DNA of 64,000 bases from Oikopleura dioica (lineage: Eukaryota; Chordata; Appendicularia; Copelata; Oikopleuridae). Within the stretch, counting starts at the first letter, position 1. Each line of letters starts with the position of its first letter. The position numbers were made by a program, and so were the translations under genes. Below the pieces are notes generated by a model. The model did no database searches and was not told the DNA's origin. It saw only the letters and a list, made by a program, of their open reading frames with translations. Below are positions 44,447 through 56,149 of the stretch, piece after piece. Location: the NCBI GenBank assembly GCA_907165135.1, contig OU015567.1, positions 3,911,001-3,975,000 on the forward strand, read 5' to 3'.

Positions 44447-45222
44447 TTATTGAAGGAAAGCGTTCCACATGAGCATAGTGAATCGAGCAAGCTCGACCAT
44501 GGAAGCAGAGAACGGATCGTCGTCGGTCTGAGATTGGGCCCAGGCGGCGGTGACAGCAGCAACATGCTCAGCGTTTGGCTGCCAGCCGTACTCGGAGAGC
44601 ATCTCCTGCATCGCCAATCGCCAGGCTCGGAGTTCCTGGAAAAAAATAAAGGGAGAAGAAATTAATGCTACATACAGCGCTGTCCATCAGTCCATTTTCA
44701 TCAGCGTCGAAAGCTTCCAAAACGACAAGGGAGTCGATCGCAGCAAAAGCAGATTGAGCGTATCGCCACTCGTCCCAGGAGAGATCATTGCTCTCGTCTT
44801 GATCGACGTAGTACCAGTACTAAAGCGGATAGAAAGGAAAGAAAAAGGGAAATAAACGCACCTTAGCGACGATGCCAGCGCCTTGGTCGAATCCAGAGTT
44901 GGAGGTGCCCAAGTATTCGGAGATTCGCTTACCACAGCTCTTGAATTCCGGGATGGAGATGACATCATCGCCGTTCTCGTTGCAGAAATTCCAGGCTGGC
45001 TCGAAGAAGCTAAATATCAGATTGATTCTGTCCATTCTTTGATAAGAATAGTTCTTACCTTTGTGGCTGAGCATTCACAGCAGATGAGAAATCCCCCCAG
45101 TTGCTCTCTGTGAATTGAAAGACCTCAACAGCCTTTTCCCACCAGGTATTGACCAGCCATTGTTCGGTGGCACCGGCAGCGGCGAAACTGGTCAAACCGA
45201 GAAGTCCAGAGGCAAGCTTCAT
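44447..45222 (-). CDS. Secreted EF-hand protein, 214 aa
   Basis: Exons 45222-45059, 45009-44862, 44819-44676 and 44635-44447, all GT-AG. Signal peptide (MKLASGLLGLTSFAAAGA). Acidic loops of EF-hand type are seen: NENGDDVISIPEF, DQDESNDLSWDEW and DADENGLMDSAV, spaced as expected for paired hands. Calcium binding in the secretory path or extracellular matrix is likely (inference). A TATA-like TATAAAA lies about 70 bases before the start. The stop TAA overlaps AATAAA. No close named family is recognised; it may be one of the larvacean-specific secreted proteins. Confidence 0.8.
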
Positions 45223-45289
45223 TTTTCAAAAAGAAAGTTTTTATGACAGGAGTTCTCTCCAAGTGAAGAAAAAGGAGCGGCCGGCATGA

Positions 45290-45296
45290 TTTTATA
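45290..45296 (-). promoter_or_regulatory. TATA-like box of the EF-hand gene
   Basis: CTATAAAATC on the minus strand, 68-74 bases upstream of the ATG at 45222. The rest of the 45223-45597 spacer is AT-rich without other features. Confidence 0.5.
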
Positions 45297-45597
45297 GGAA
45301 ACTCAGGTTGTTTATTTGCTTCCAGAAGCTTCTGAGCAAACTTTTGGTAGATTCAATAAACTCGTTGAACTTGGTCCTAAGTACAGAACTCCAGGGTACA
45401 AACTCCTCTGACCGTTTCGAATGTGATTTATCAAATTCTGTCCAGAATTGTCTTTATTCTGTTCTGTTCGTTATCTGACCCTTTGGGGAAAATAGAAGAA
45501 AAATCGAAATTCTCATGATTATTTATTTGTTAAAACATGCTTTTCTGAATATAGGACAGGCAGGAAGATAAAATGCAAGCGAAGTTATAAATAGAAA

Positions 45598-47211
45598 TTA
45601 TTCTTTCGGGTTGTTGATGATTCCGAGGAAGAGATTCGTATCTGTAGCTCTGTCTGTAATGGCAAACACAAACGGTCTATCGATTGTTACTTCGGTGAGG
45701 GAGGAGAATCGGCCACCCCGAGCTGATGGAGCAATTCCGTTCTAGAGAATTTTTTAAGGGGGTTCATTTTCGGAAAAAATTTACCTTCAAAACTGCTCCG
45801 ATTTGCAGTCCAGCTGATGCTCCTTCAATATCCCATCGTAATCGGTTTTCTTGGAAGACCTGAGAAAAAATCATTTCATTGTTATTTGCGTTTATCTTAC
45901 AGTTGAGACGGAGAGTCCTTGTTGATCAGTGATTCTTGAAAAATCAGCGATGAGTGGCTGCGAAATTGTGGTCATGCCCAGGTCGAAGTAGGATTTGGTG
46001 AGATCGGTTTTCGTTGTTGTTGAAACTTAATTATTGACATTGGTCACTTTGACGCGCTTTTTTAGGAGTTTATTTTTGATGAAATTTGTTGATTTCCTAT
46101 CAATATGTCAATACGGAAAAAGTCGGGCATGAATTTCAGGGGTAAAAATTATGGTGCTTTACGGAAAAGTGAGATTACCTTTAGGAAGCTTCAGGAAGAC
46201 CTCGTCCAACTTGCCATCGACCAAGTGTCGCCAATACGGGAGCCACATTCCGGACATTGTCATAATCGCATGAAGTGGCAATTGATCGTTGGGGACGATG
46301 ATATTCAGCTGGATATTCGGGTCTTCCATCGGCAACGTAAGCATTGTTGGCACGAAATCATCGTTGATGCAGTCCTCGTAATCGGGGTAGTCGTTGCAGT
46401 TGAGAATGAAGGGTAGAGCTGTTTGAGTCTGCATCATTTCAACGGCAGTTCTTGAGCCGTCGGGGAGATAAAATGGCGCCATTTGAACTCGCTCATCGAA
46501 TTTTACCGCCCATTTGGAGTTGAAATCCATTGAGGACAAGAAAAGCATGCTTGTTGATTCGTCAAGGCTGCCTTCTGGAAGGGTTGAACCAGCCCGACCA
46601 GGTCCAGCTGACCATTGGTTGATGATTGCCCGAGAAAGCTCGGGGCTTTCCGCGAAATCGACCTTGAAAACGTTCGATTTTGTCGACTGAATTCGGCGGG
46701 CAAAGTAAGCGGTAGCAGGGAAGCTGGAATCGAGGAAGAGAGCATTACGCATGGTGATGTTGTCGATGCATTGGAAGCGGTCGGAGAGGTATTCGATGGC
46801 TTCGATGATGCCGGACTCGGGGAGTTTCAGGGCTTCTTCGATTTCAGCCTGAAGAGAAAATTCGTTTTTTTTTAGTCAAATCAAGCATTTTATTCGATGA
46901 AGAGTTGGGCATAAACTTACCTTTGTTTGTCCATCAGCTCCTTCATGCAACAATCCGAGTTGAACCACCATCGTCACAGGGGAAACCATAACATTCTACA
47001 ACGAGTAGAGCTCGCTCTCCATCGCGAGTTCTTGGGCCAATTTCGGACCAATTATGTTAGAAATATGCGAAAATGTGGAAATAACTGGGGCCATGCTCTG
47101 ATCCAAGTCGCATCTTTTGGGACTCTCTTCGACGTAGCCAAAGCGGGATCGTTCGTCCTTTTCATATTTTTGGCCGAAGCAAGTGGCGAAAAGCAAATTT
47201 GAAATTTTCAT
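45598..47211 (-). pseudogene. Serpin with an in-frame stop in the second helix region
   Basis: Exons 47211-46921, 46848-46179, 46025-45901, 45859-45785 and 45741-45598, GT-AG, phases agree, 434 codons. It is a serine protease inhibitor fold: NVMVSPVTMVVQLGLLHEGADGQT corresponds to the NxFFSPxSI block; the middle has SMDFNSKWAVKFDER; the hinge reads IEGASAGLQIGAVL; the C-terminus is DRPFVFAITDRATDTNLFLG. The signal sequence is short (ISNLLFATCFG). A TAG at 46998-46996 interrupts the frame just before NVMVSP; the flanking residues fit the fold on both sides, so this looks like a single nonsense change or a base error. The reactive loop is short and ends ARGGRFSSL. Confidence 0.75.
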
Positions 47212-48878
47212 ATTGACCGATTTTTTTGTTTTTTTTTTCTCTTGAATTTGACGCTTGGCGGAGATAATAGAGAGACGTGTGGACTTTTTTAAAGCTTTCT
47301 CTTTTTCTGCCAAGGGATTTGAAAAGCGGGCACAGAAGGGGACGGGGGATGAATAAGACGTAAGGAGCCCCCTCAATCCCTTTCTTGAGAGTCACCATGC
47401 CTCCAGGCGCTTCTGACGCCATTCCACGAAGATGTGGATATTTTTAATCCTGCTCAAGTGCAATATCTAACATAAAAAGAAACGTCCTCTTCTGAGCGAA
47501 GCACTTAATCTGTTTTTCATTAGAATATTACCGGTAGCATTACCGACTGTTTGTTTTGTCGCCGTCTATAATCAAAACGTGCTTTTGGCCAAGATTACCA
47601 CTAAGCCTTTTTATTTGAACGAGCAATTTGAGCCAAGTAATAGTTCAAAGACAAAGACAAACGTTTTAAAATTTTATAACGTCGAAGAGCGCTTTATCTA
47701 ATCGCAGAAAAATTACGAGATTTTTGTTTCAGAAAAGTATCGTGTTATTTTTCAGTAACAAAAATTGAGCTGTTTGACGAGATCGGGGGAGATCCTTAAA
47801 TGCTGAGCGGGCAAGATTGATACCCTTTTTTCATCAAAATGCTTTTTATGTATCTCAGTATTGCAAATTTTGCCATATTTTCGCTGAGCTGACCTGCGTG
47901 AAAAACTCTCTGAGCTTAGCTGGCATATTTCGGAGCTCACTGAGCTGAGCTGAGCTGAGCTGCCCTTTTTCAGAGGTCATTGAGCTGAGCTGAGCTAGGC
48001 AGACCCTAATTAGAGCTGAGCTGAGCTGGGTGAGCTGAACTGAGCTATTTTAAACTCAATTTTTAGTAGTAAAATTGTATTGAAATCATTGAGATGAGCT
48101 GAGCTCAGTGAAACTTATCTGAGCTGAGCTTATCAGAACAGATCATTTTTGAAAATAATTGAGCTGAGCTGAGCTGAGCTGAGTGATAATTGTCTAAGTT
48201 GAGCTGAGCAGATCAGATCATTTACGAATATCACTCAGCTGAGCTGAGCTGAGCGACCGCTCAGCTCACTCAACCAGCTCAGCTTAATCAGCTCAACAAA
48301 TTTGCAACTCTGATGTTTCTTAGAAATGCCCTGTTGTTTATGTAACGTGTATTCAAAAACAAACCAATTTGATCTGTCCATAAATCTGACCAAAATCCGC
48401 TGCAATAAAAAAAGCTTCACCTCAAATCGCCCAACTTCTAAAAATTGTGCAACAAGTTCAATTTTGAAGGAAAAAGAGGCGGAGCGAAAAACTGTTGCCA
48501 AGGGAGGATAACTGAGCTTTCCAGGTGCGAGAATCGGTTTCTCCTTTCCTGGCCAAGGATGAAGGCGCTCAGACAGTGATCATACAAGTCTTAGTCTTGG
48601 ACTTATTTTGACCGACTTAGATTTCCCGCAGGCTCGTTAGACAGTTAGATGTTGTTTTAAGAAAACCTGCTTGGTTATCAATCAAATCAAATTATCCACT
48701 AGAACTCTCAGCCGAGATGAGCTCAATCAAAACTTCCGGATTATAACCATCGCGAGTTCTCTGATTGAAATCATCTCGTTTACAAGAAATATGCGAAAAA
48801 ATTCTATCCAGAAAAAAAAAGAAATTTCTTTGAACAAAATTTATTTCATCAAACACCGGTGAATCGAACTGATTTGCG
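47212..48878. other. Gene-free spacer with a satellite-like tract
   Basis: Apart from the GAGCTGA tract (listed separately), open frames are short and without context. Near 47540 and 47700 the sequence is AT-rich. No exon is seen. Confidence 0.5.
47936..48280. repeat. GAGCT/GAGCTGA tandem repeat tract
   Basis: Dozens of copies of TGAGC / GAGCTGA are interspersed with short unique pieces over about 340 bp. AGCT is itself a palindrome, so the tract reads as CTCAGCT on the other strand and changes orientation near 48237. Confidence 0.85.
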
Positions 48879-50351
48879 CTAGTACTCTGTATTCGTGCAT
48901 GGACAGGACAACATGCTCTTCAAAATCCAGTCGTCATCAACATTGACACCTCCAACGAGTGTCATCAGATTTGCATCGAACATCATTCCGCTCACGAAAT
49001 TCGCATCTTTTTTGAATAGAACTCTCCAAAGATAGCCCGTCTCATTGTCGAGGCTCTCGACTTGCTCAATCGGATGACCCAAGGAGACCCATGAAACTCG
49101 AACATCGAATTCGATCACGAGGAAATCTCGATCAGACCAGTTCAGGCCATTCAAACTTTTTCAGGTTCAAGATAGACTCATTGAAAAGACAACTCATAAA
49201 AAATTTGAACCCTTCCTGTAATTTGCGCGAATCCGGAAGCAGTTTCGGCAAGTCCAAGAGTTTTCAAAGAAGATTTGATTTGTTGTCAAAGCTGTGCATT
49301 CTGGATCCTTATTTCGCTCGCACAGGCTTGCCCCCGAGGTCGTTGTTGTCGAACTCGATGTCGTTGAAAGTGTTGTTGTCGTTGCAGTTGTCGTTGTCGT
49401 CGTTGTTGATGTGGTGCTAGTTGTTGTCGTTCCAAATTCTTCATCAAAAATGCAGGAAAGATCCTTATGGATACCGGGAATGTATCGGACCTGGATATTC
49501 GGCAGAGAATCATACGTAGCTCCGGTCATTTTGACGATGAATTTCTTTCGCTCACCAGCCAAAACGGTATCAGAGGAAGTATACGTTGAAATTCGTTGAG
49601 TCTCGGAAGTCGTAACGTTTGTTTCCCAGGACTCGATTGCGAGAGATGCTGGAGGATCTTCAGCAAACCAGAGGACAGCAGTCTACTTTTAGGCTTTATT
49701 TTTTAAGATAGAAGGCGTAAGAGAAGCTGTATCGCCAAAAAATTCTAAAGCCCTGATCCATTCGTCTAAATCCATTCCAGGCTCGATTCTGACTCTGAGA
49801 ATAAATCCGTCGTCCCATTGATAAATCGTGCTTCGAGCGAAAAACTGATTGTTTTTGTACATTCTTTGGCATGCTGGAGCACAACTAAACTATAATAAAA
49901 GACTGTTCTCATAAAAACTCTACTAGAAAGGGTTGACTGGCTTCCAATTGCCACTTTGCTTGCATCTAATCTCGATGACGTTTTTTTGGTTTTTGTACTC
50001 TTCAAGGTGACCTTCTGCCGCTACGGGATCTTCTTCCTTGATAATCATATCGTATCCATCATCGCAGGAGATCCAGCACTTTGAGTAAAGCTGACCATCG
50101 TGACCGCCAGCGGTGCAACCATCGTTTCCAGCATCGATTGCTTCTTGTGTCAATTTGATCACAGCTCTTTTGACGGTTCAATGATTAAGTCAAGCATAAC
50201 AAGAGTTTTTGCTTATTTGTTGAGCCGAGTCCTATCCCAAGTTTCTTGCCAAGGAGGACAAGTAATCTGAGCATAAGCCAGTCCCAAAGAGCCTTAAATA
50301 TATTATCTCTCAATAAAAAAAAATAATAATACCGATGGAAAAGAGCCTCAT
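48879..50351 (-). CDS. Secreted sushi-like, Thr-rich protein, about 407 aa
   Basis: Exons 50351-50333, 50292-50226, 50166-49924, 49884-49734, 49682-49216 and 49155-48879. Phases close perfectly only if intron 50167-50225 is GC-AG and introns 49683-49733 and 49156-49215 are GA-AG. Signal peptide MRLFSIGSLGLAYA. A Cys module follows (CTAGGHDGQLYSKCWISCDDGYD, then IRCKQSGNWKP) like a sushi/CCP domain. Then a beta-type region (WDDGFILRVRIEP, TAVLWFAEDPP), an uninterrupted Thr/Ser linker coded by ACA/ACG repeats (about 49300-49440), and a similar second beta region (FLVIEFDVRVSWVSLG). The beta parts could be carbohydrate-binding modules, but I cannot confirm this. Confidence 0.75.
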
Positions 50352-51559
50352 CCTTTTCTCTGTTGTCGAAAAATCAGACTGATCAGAATTCGAAAAATAG
50401 AAATCGCCGGTAAATGTTCCGAGTCACCACGAACCGCCTGATAGAAATCAGCGTCACTAGTTTTCATCAATTTGTGATGACCACCCATCAAGTTCGTGAT
50501 TTGAAGGTTATTTTTGATGACCTCAATAGAAAAAATCTTTTTTTTTTCTAGTGATTTTTCGTTAAATAATTGAATCAACTCTGTTCCCCGAAAAAATGGG
50601 ATTTTTGAAACGCGGCCACGTCAACATGGAATTGTTTCAAATTAACAAAACCACGCTCTGAATAAAAGTTCTTCATATTGAATTTTCCTCGTGCATGAAT
50701 TCGAAATTTGAGCGTTGAAAAATTTGTTTACGCGGCGAATTTTCCACATTTTGAAAATTCCGCTGCTTGAAAAAATTCGATAACGATGATTGAAAAGAAA
50801 ATAAGGCGAATCAAGAATTTTAGAAGAAACTCAAGAAACCAGGTCATCTTGAACTTCGCGTTATCAATCGATTTTTGCAGAAAAAGAAACCTCAAGAGAG
50901 TCCAATGCACCTGAAACCAGTCTGATAGACAAGGTGCAGCTCGCAGCGGGTAGGATCATGCGAAAAGGTCTCAACTTGCGGTTCGTGCTTTTCAAAAATC
51001 AGAGAATTAATACCAGTTTTGAACAACGAAAACCAGTCTCACTGAAATTCAAAACAGAATTAATCCCTATTACAAATATATTTGGGAGGGGTTCAGCTCG
51101 GGTTAACATTTCTCAAAAAAATTAAATTTTAACGTAGATACGCGAATGTACAGTAAATTTTCTTGTCGAATATTCATCGTGACATTCACATAATCAATCA
51201 AATATAGACTACCTCGAAACTAAGGGTGTCTTAAAGATAAATCGAAATTTTGTCAAAATCATTGTGGCAAAGAATAAAAATCTTCTTGGAAGAAATTCTG
51301 TCTAAGACTTGTTTGTTTTGATTATACTTAAATCAAGTTTGTAAGTTAGAAGTGTACCTGAAATTCAACAGAATTTGTGAAAATTAATTAAACAAGAAGA
51401 AAAACCCCGTGACCGCAGATTGCGCGAATAGTGCGCCGCGCGCCCTCTCGCGCGCCCTCTGAGTATTCCGGACTCATTTATAAATGAAACCGGATCAACT
51501 GAAAAGTACTGAAACTGGTACATCAGTTTGAGATAGAGTCTTCCTTACAAACTTTCACA
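50352..51559. other. Divergent promoter region
   Basis: It separates a minus-strand and a plus-strand gene. Mostly AT-rich; a GC-rich stretch at 51415-51470 (GCGCGCCCTC repeated) precedes a TATAAAT near 51478. A TAAGGGTGTC motif lies near 51221. No coding exon is seen. Confidence 0.5.
51477..51485 (+). promoter_or_regulatory. TATA-like box of the PLA2-like gene
   Basis: TTTATAAAT lies about 80 bases before the ATG at 51560, directly after a GC-rich patch. Confidence 0.45.
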
Positions 51560-53296
51560 ATGAAAGCAACTTTTCTTATTTTTTCGTTGGCTGAAGGGCT
51601 CAAATTGAATGGAGGTGCTGATATTAGAGGTAAAATACACTTCTTTTTACATTCAAAAAGTATTGTTGATCACTAAAAACTCAGGGATAATTATTAAGAT
51701 AAAAAGAACGGAAAACCGTAATACTCTTTCCAGTTGTTTTGTTTATAAATTTTCAAAATCCGATATCGGACTCGGTAAAAGATTCACAAAATTTATCACT
51801 GTGTGTAGCGAGCAATAGATAATTCTACTAAATGAGGTACTCATAGGGAGTCTACCGGGTACTTCAAATTAAGCTGCCAGAAATGACTTCTCCGATGATT
51901 CTATTAACGGTTTCTCTTATTATCCGTTCGTTTCAGAAGAACTCCCTCGTGACCGCTATATTATCCTTTCGATTGATAAGCCCTTGATATCTTTCTTCTC
52001 AAAGAAAGATGATCATAAACTGTTTATTACCCCAATCCCAGCAAGAGTTGTGTAATCCTCACTTTTTTCTTAGTACGCTCAAACACGCGGACAACGCGGC
52101 AAATGGAATCCTTGGCGGCTGACATGTTCAACAAGCAACTCGGGTCGAGCAGCTTCACGGCGGATAGTTGGACCGACGCGTTCATGGAGTACGGCTGCTA
52201 CTGCAACAAACTCGTCCAAGGAGGAGGGCACCTGCCGGGTGTTGATGCATCGGATATCAATTATGACAAGCATGAGAGTCTTTGCATGGGTAAGTTAGTT
52301 CACAAAAAATGATAATAAGGGCATCTGTTCGAGAAATAAGGGTATCTATTAGACAATTCCACGAGCCATAAACTTGGGTTTGCGTAAACAAGGGGGTAAA
52401 GCTTGTCTTTGATTGGTTGACGCAGAAAATACTGCCTTCTGATTGGCTGATAAACTGATAAATTGACTTCAAAGTGAACTTGTTCCGATTTCACATTGTC
52501 GATAGTAATGAAAGTCCAGCTTAGATTGATCCCCTAAGTCAAATATACTCATTTTAACTGAACCCAACAGTAATCTCCTGGATTCGTTTTTGATCTTTTA
52601 AGCGGTCGACTTATTTTTCCACCGGAAAGAACACGATCTATATACGGTTTAAAGAAAAGGATTACATCTCAGCTGTCTTAGAAGTTCCATTTAAAAAAAT
52701 TTGAAACAAAATCCAAAGTCCGCGTAAAAACCATCAGCTGTTGCCAATTTTCCGCGCATTTTCCCCACGTTTTGACGCGCTTTTTCAGACCTCTATGCTT
52801 GCTACAAGTGCATCAACATCGACTACGATCACAATGGAACATACGCCGCGACAGTAATGGAGTACACTGCCGAAGTCACTGCTGATGGCGAATACACATG
52901 TCGTAAGTTCAAAGCCCCTGGGTCAGCCCAAAAGCTTATTTTGAATTCTAGTCGACCCCGAAAATGACAGCGACAATCATCTGGACAACTGCCCTCTTGA
53001 TGTTTGCCGATGCGACAAAATGTTTGCCGAAAAAATTCTTGAAAATTATAGAAGATGTAAAAATGGAGAAACTGAATTTTGCCTGAAAGATCAGTTTCAA
53101 CACGCGAACGGTTAGTTTCCGACAAAAGAGCTCATCTTCAAAATTGTTTCAAGGTTTCAGCGGTGACCAATGCGAAGATGTTGGGGAAAAGAAAGAAAAG
53201 CACGATTCTTGCTGCGGACGTTACCCGAACAGGAAGCCGATGACGACGATGAAAGAATGTTGCGATAATAGAATCGTCGATTATGGAACTTGCTGA
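51560..53296 (+). CDS. Secreted phospholipase A2-like protein, about 233 aa
   Basis: Exons 51560-51629, 52074-52289, 52789-52902, 52952-53110 and 53154-53296, GT-AG, phases agree. Signal peptide MKATFLIFSLAEG. The PLA2 fold is suggested by YGCYCNKLVQGGGHLPG (calcium-loop-like YGCYC...GGG) followed by a segment ending DKHESLC at the place of the active-site CCxxHDxC helix. Here the histidine is followed by Glu, not Asp, and one Cys of the pair is absent. A Cys-rich tail has CCGRYPNRKP and CCDN. It is therefore either an active diverged enzyme or a binding protein on the PLA2 scaffold. There is no evidence of a venom role. Confidence 0.65.
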
Positions 53297-53655
53297 TTTA
53301 CTGGTTTGCCGAAGCAAAACTGGGGAAAATAATTTGCCAAATATTATTCTGTAAATTTGAAATAAAAGATATAACACTGATCCTATTTCTGTTTCGGGCC
53401 GAAACTTTCGGCTGGTGGAAAAGGTCATGCTATCATCAGGTCCGCCGACCTCACTTGTTGAGGTTAACGCAATCAAACAAAAATATGTGCTGATTCAGCA
53501 GTAAATTTTATTAATGGCGAAGCTCGGTAAAAATTTTGAGCTGTGAACCGTCATTTCTAAAAATGAGTATCTTAGGAAAGGTTGCAGATTAATCGAAGTT
53601 TCCAGAAATCTTTTATATTTTTGGCTTATATAAATGAGTGAGAGTATTTGAGAAT
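53297..53655. other. Spacer, nothing recognised
   Basis: AATAAA near 53361 serves the PLA2-like gene. The rest is AT-rich with no repeat. Confidence 0.5.
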
Positions 53656-55479
53656 ATGATTGTAACACTATTCAAGGATTAAAGAGATTATCTTGGTTTC
53701 TTTTAGCACTTGTCGAGCTCTTTCTTTTTCAGGTAATGAAAATGATCTTAGTGCTTACCTCAGGCACTTTCTTGGTCTTCAAACAAGTCTATTCAATGAT
53801 TCTTTCAAAATTTCAGGAGTTGCTTTCGGCTTTCCTTTCATCGAATACGAGCTCAAAGCTCAAGGAGTTTTCTACGAAATCGAATGTGCCAACCAAACCG
53901 GCGATGTTTGGGGTCCAGAGAAAACTCTATGCAACGACGCATTGAAATTATACAATACTCTTTTCACTGTTGCAACGGTCTTCAGCATGGCTGGCGCTGT
54001 TTGCGTCGGATTCATTCTCGACAAGCTTGGAATGTTCTGGACCAGAATGATTTATTGTTCCATAACGACTCTAGGTAAAGTGGGTAGAAAATATTCTTAT
54101 CAAAACATTTTAAGGTTATATGATGATGGCTCTCTACAGCGTGAATGAGCTCCTGATATTTCCTGGGCTTACATTTTTGGGCTGGTCAGGAATCGCTCTT
54201 CTAGTGCTTAATAATATAGGCGCTTCTTTTATGGGAAAGTACGCGGGAGTGTCGATTATTATCTTTTCGGGTACTCTGGATGCTTCTAGTGCGACATTTT
54301 TGATGACCAGCAAATTGACAAATACATTCGGAAAGGATCGATTTTGTCGACGCCATAATTCTTAAAACAGCTCTATCCTTCAAAGATCTTTCAACAATGC
54401 TTGCATTTTTGGCAATTTCTTCGATAATTATTCATTTTCGAACTATCTTTATGATGCCTTCCGGACTCCCGGACAAAGAATGGGCACAATCGGAACTTTT
54501 TAACTCAACGATTGCATCAAAATTTTGCAAAGAAACCATGAAAGCTTCGATTAAAAATCGAAAATCGGAAGAAAAGGAAGAGGAAAAACAATGCAAGCCG
54601 AAAATTCCTCTGAAAAAAAGTTTCATGCGTCCAAGTTTTTTGGCTTTTTTGGTCGTTTACGTGATATATAATACTCGAGTTAAAGCTATTCAAGGTAAAA
54701 GATGACACTTCTTTCATTTGATTCATCATTTATGCCTTGAAGGATGGATCTATCCTTGGATGGAATGGTCGTACGCAAAGGTTCCGGGCTCCTCTTCGGA
54801 ACAGATAGACTCTCACGTCGGCCACCTTCTCGAAATCTATGGATTCTTGCTTTTTGCATCTCCAGTCTTTGCTGCTCTACCTGAACTTTTTAGCTGGATT
54901 GCAAGCAAAATAAGAAAAAACGGATTTCTGAATGCAGATATGATTTCGTTAACGATTATAATGGTCTATTCTTCTGTTTCTTGCGCGGTTTGTTCTGCAC
55001 AAATGACTTATCGAGTGCGCATTTTAAAAGATAGCAATATCCTTATTTCTATTTATAGGCGATAGATTTGGATGATAATGCTAATGCATATGCGCTTATT
55101 GTCATCTTTTCGATAGCGAAGACGATTGTTTACGCCGCCCCTAATATGGTAAAGCTTATTTCTCCGCTCTTTTTTTATTCGATCCTAGTTCTTGTTCTAC
55201 ATGTTTCCCGCTGAGCATTTCGGTCCTCTATATGGACTTCTCACCGCTCCTACACTCGTCACCATGTGGTTAATGGACCCACTCTTTCGACTAATTCTCG
55301 GCGACTCAGATAGCCTCGCCGATGCCGATTTTTCACCAGTTTCAATCGGCTTTGCAGTTATTTGCGGACTCTGTTTGCTTCAGGTCGTTTTACCGAAAAT
55401 CGGCCTTATTTCAGCGGCGAAAAAGATTAGCAAAGAAAAAAAGATGGAAACACAACGCGATAATCGAATTGAAAACTAA
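53656..55479 (+). CDS. SLC43-family transporter
   Basis: Exons: a first exon not certain (ATG perhaps 53656), 53707-53732, 53817-54074, 54115-54330, 54371-54694, 54743-55014, 55059-55148, 55189-55479. Major facilitator proteins of SLC43 move large neutral amino acids or nucleobases across the plasma membrane. Seen here: SGVAFGFPFIEYELK at TM1, YNTLFTVATVFSMAG and GFILDKLGMFWTRM (the MFS loop motif), FSGTLDASSATFLM, an RTIFMMPSG segment before the large charged cytoplasmic loop, and FPAEHFGPLYGLL. The match along the chain is close to SLC43A3. Intron 54331-54370 (40 nt) must be GA-AG; with it the alignment length is exact. About twelve hydrophobic helices are seen. Confidence 0.85.
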
Positions 55480-56149
55480 GATTTTTAACAACAACATGCA
55501 ATAATCAAAAACTAGTGTGAATATTTTACCAAAAGAAATACCCTTTAGGGACCACCCGCAGCGAGTTTGCGCGGCTTTTTAATAGCGCAAGACTTTTTTA
55601 GCGCGTGCTTTTTATGTTTGTCTTCTTGACATGTGGTTTCTTCATGAGACAGTTTTATTTGTCGTTTTAACGAATCCGTAAATCGTAAAAAAATCACGCC
55701 ACCTTTTCGCAAACTATTTAGAGTTCAAACTTTAGATTACTTTCAAATTAACAATTGTCCTATTTTGATAATTTGATAAGTGAACTTCTGCTTTAAAAAT
55801 CATCGCAAAAATGAAGCTTTAATTCCATTCGAATCTACAACAACTGCTCAATCTTCTCTTTGATATATGACTAAATATTCAACAATAAAGTGTCTCTACC
55901 ATAAAATAAAGAATTAAATATAATAGTTCATATTTTCATAGTTAGGTTTAGTTTTAGCTGAGTGCTCCAATGATAAAACAAAAATCTTTTATATTTTTTT
56001 TCAACGTTTATTAAAAATGAGATATGAATTTAAAGCAGGATTAGTTCTGGAGATTCAGAGCGTCAAAAATGTGGAAAAAGTTGTTTGAGAGCAAAGGCTA
56101 GCGCATGCAACATGAGTCGTGTCACATGATGAAGGAGAAGACCAGCCTT
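55480..56149. other. Spacer between convergent genes
   Basis: AT-rich sequence with several polyadenylation-like signals (55885, 55905). A short GC patch lies near 55555-55600 (GCGAGTTTGCGCGGC). No exon is seen. Confidence 0.5.

Noticed and set aside
49294-49599. Val-rich plus-strand frame
   Set aside because: It is antisense to the Thr-rich linker (ACA/ACG codons read as TGT/CGT and GTT).
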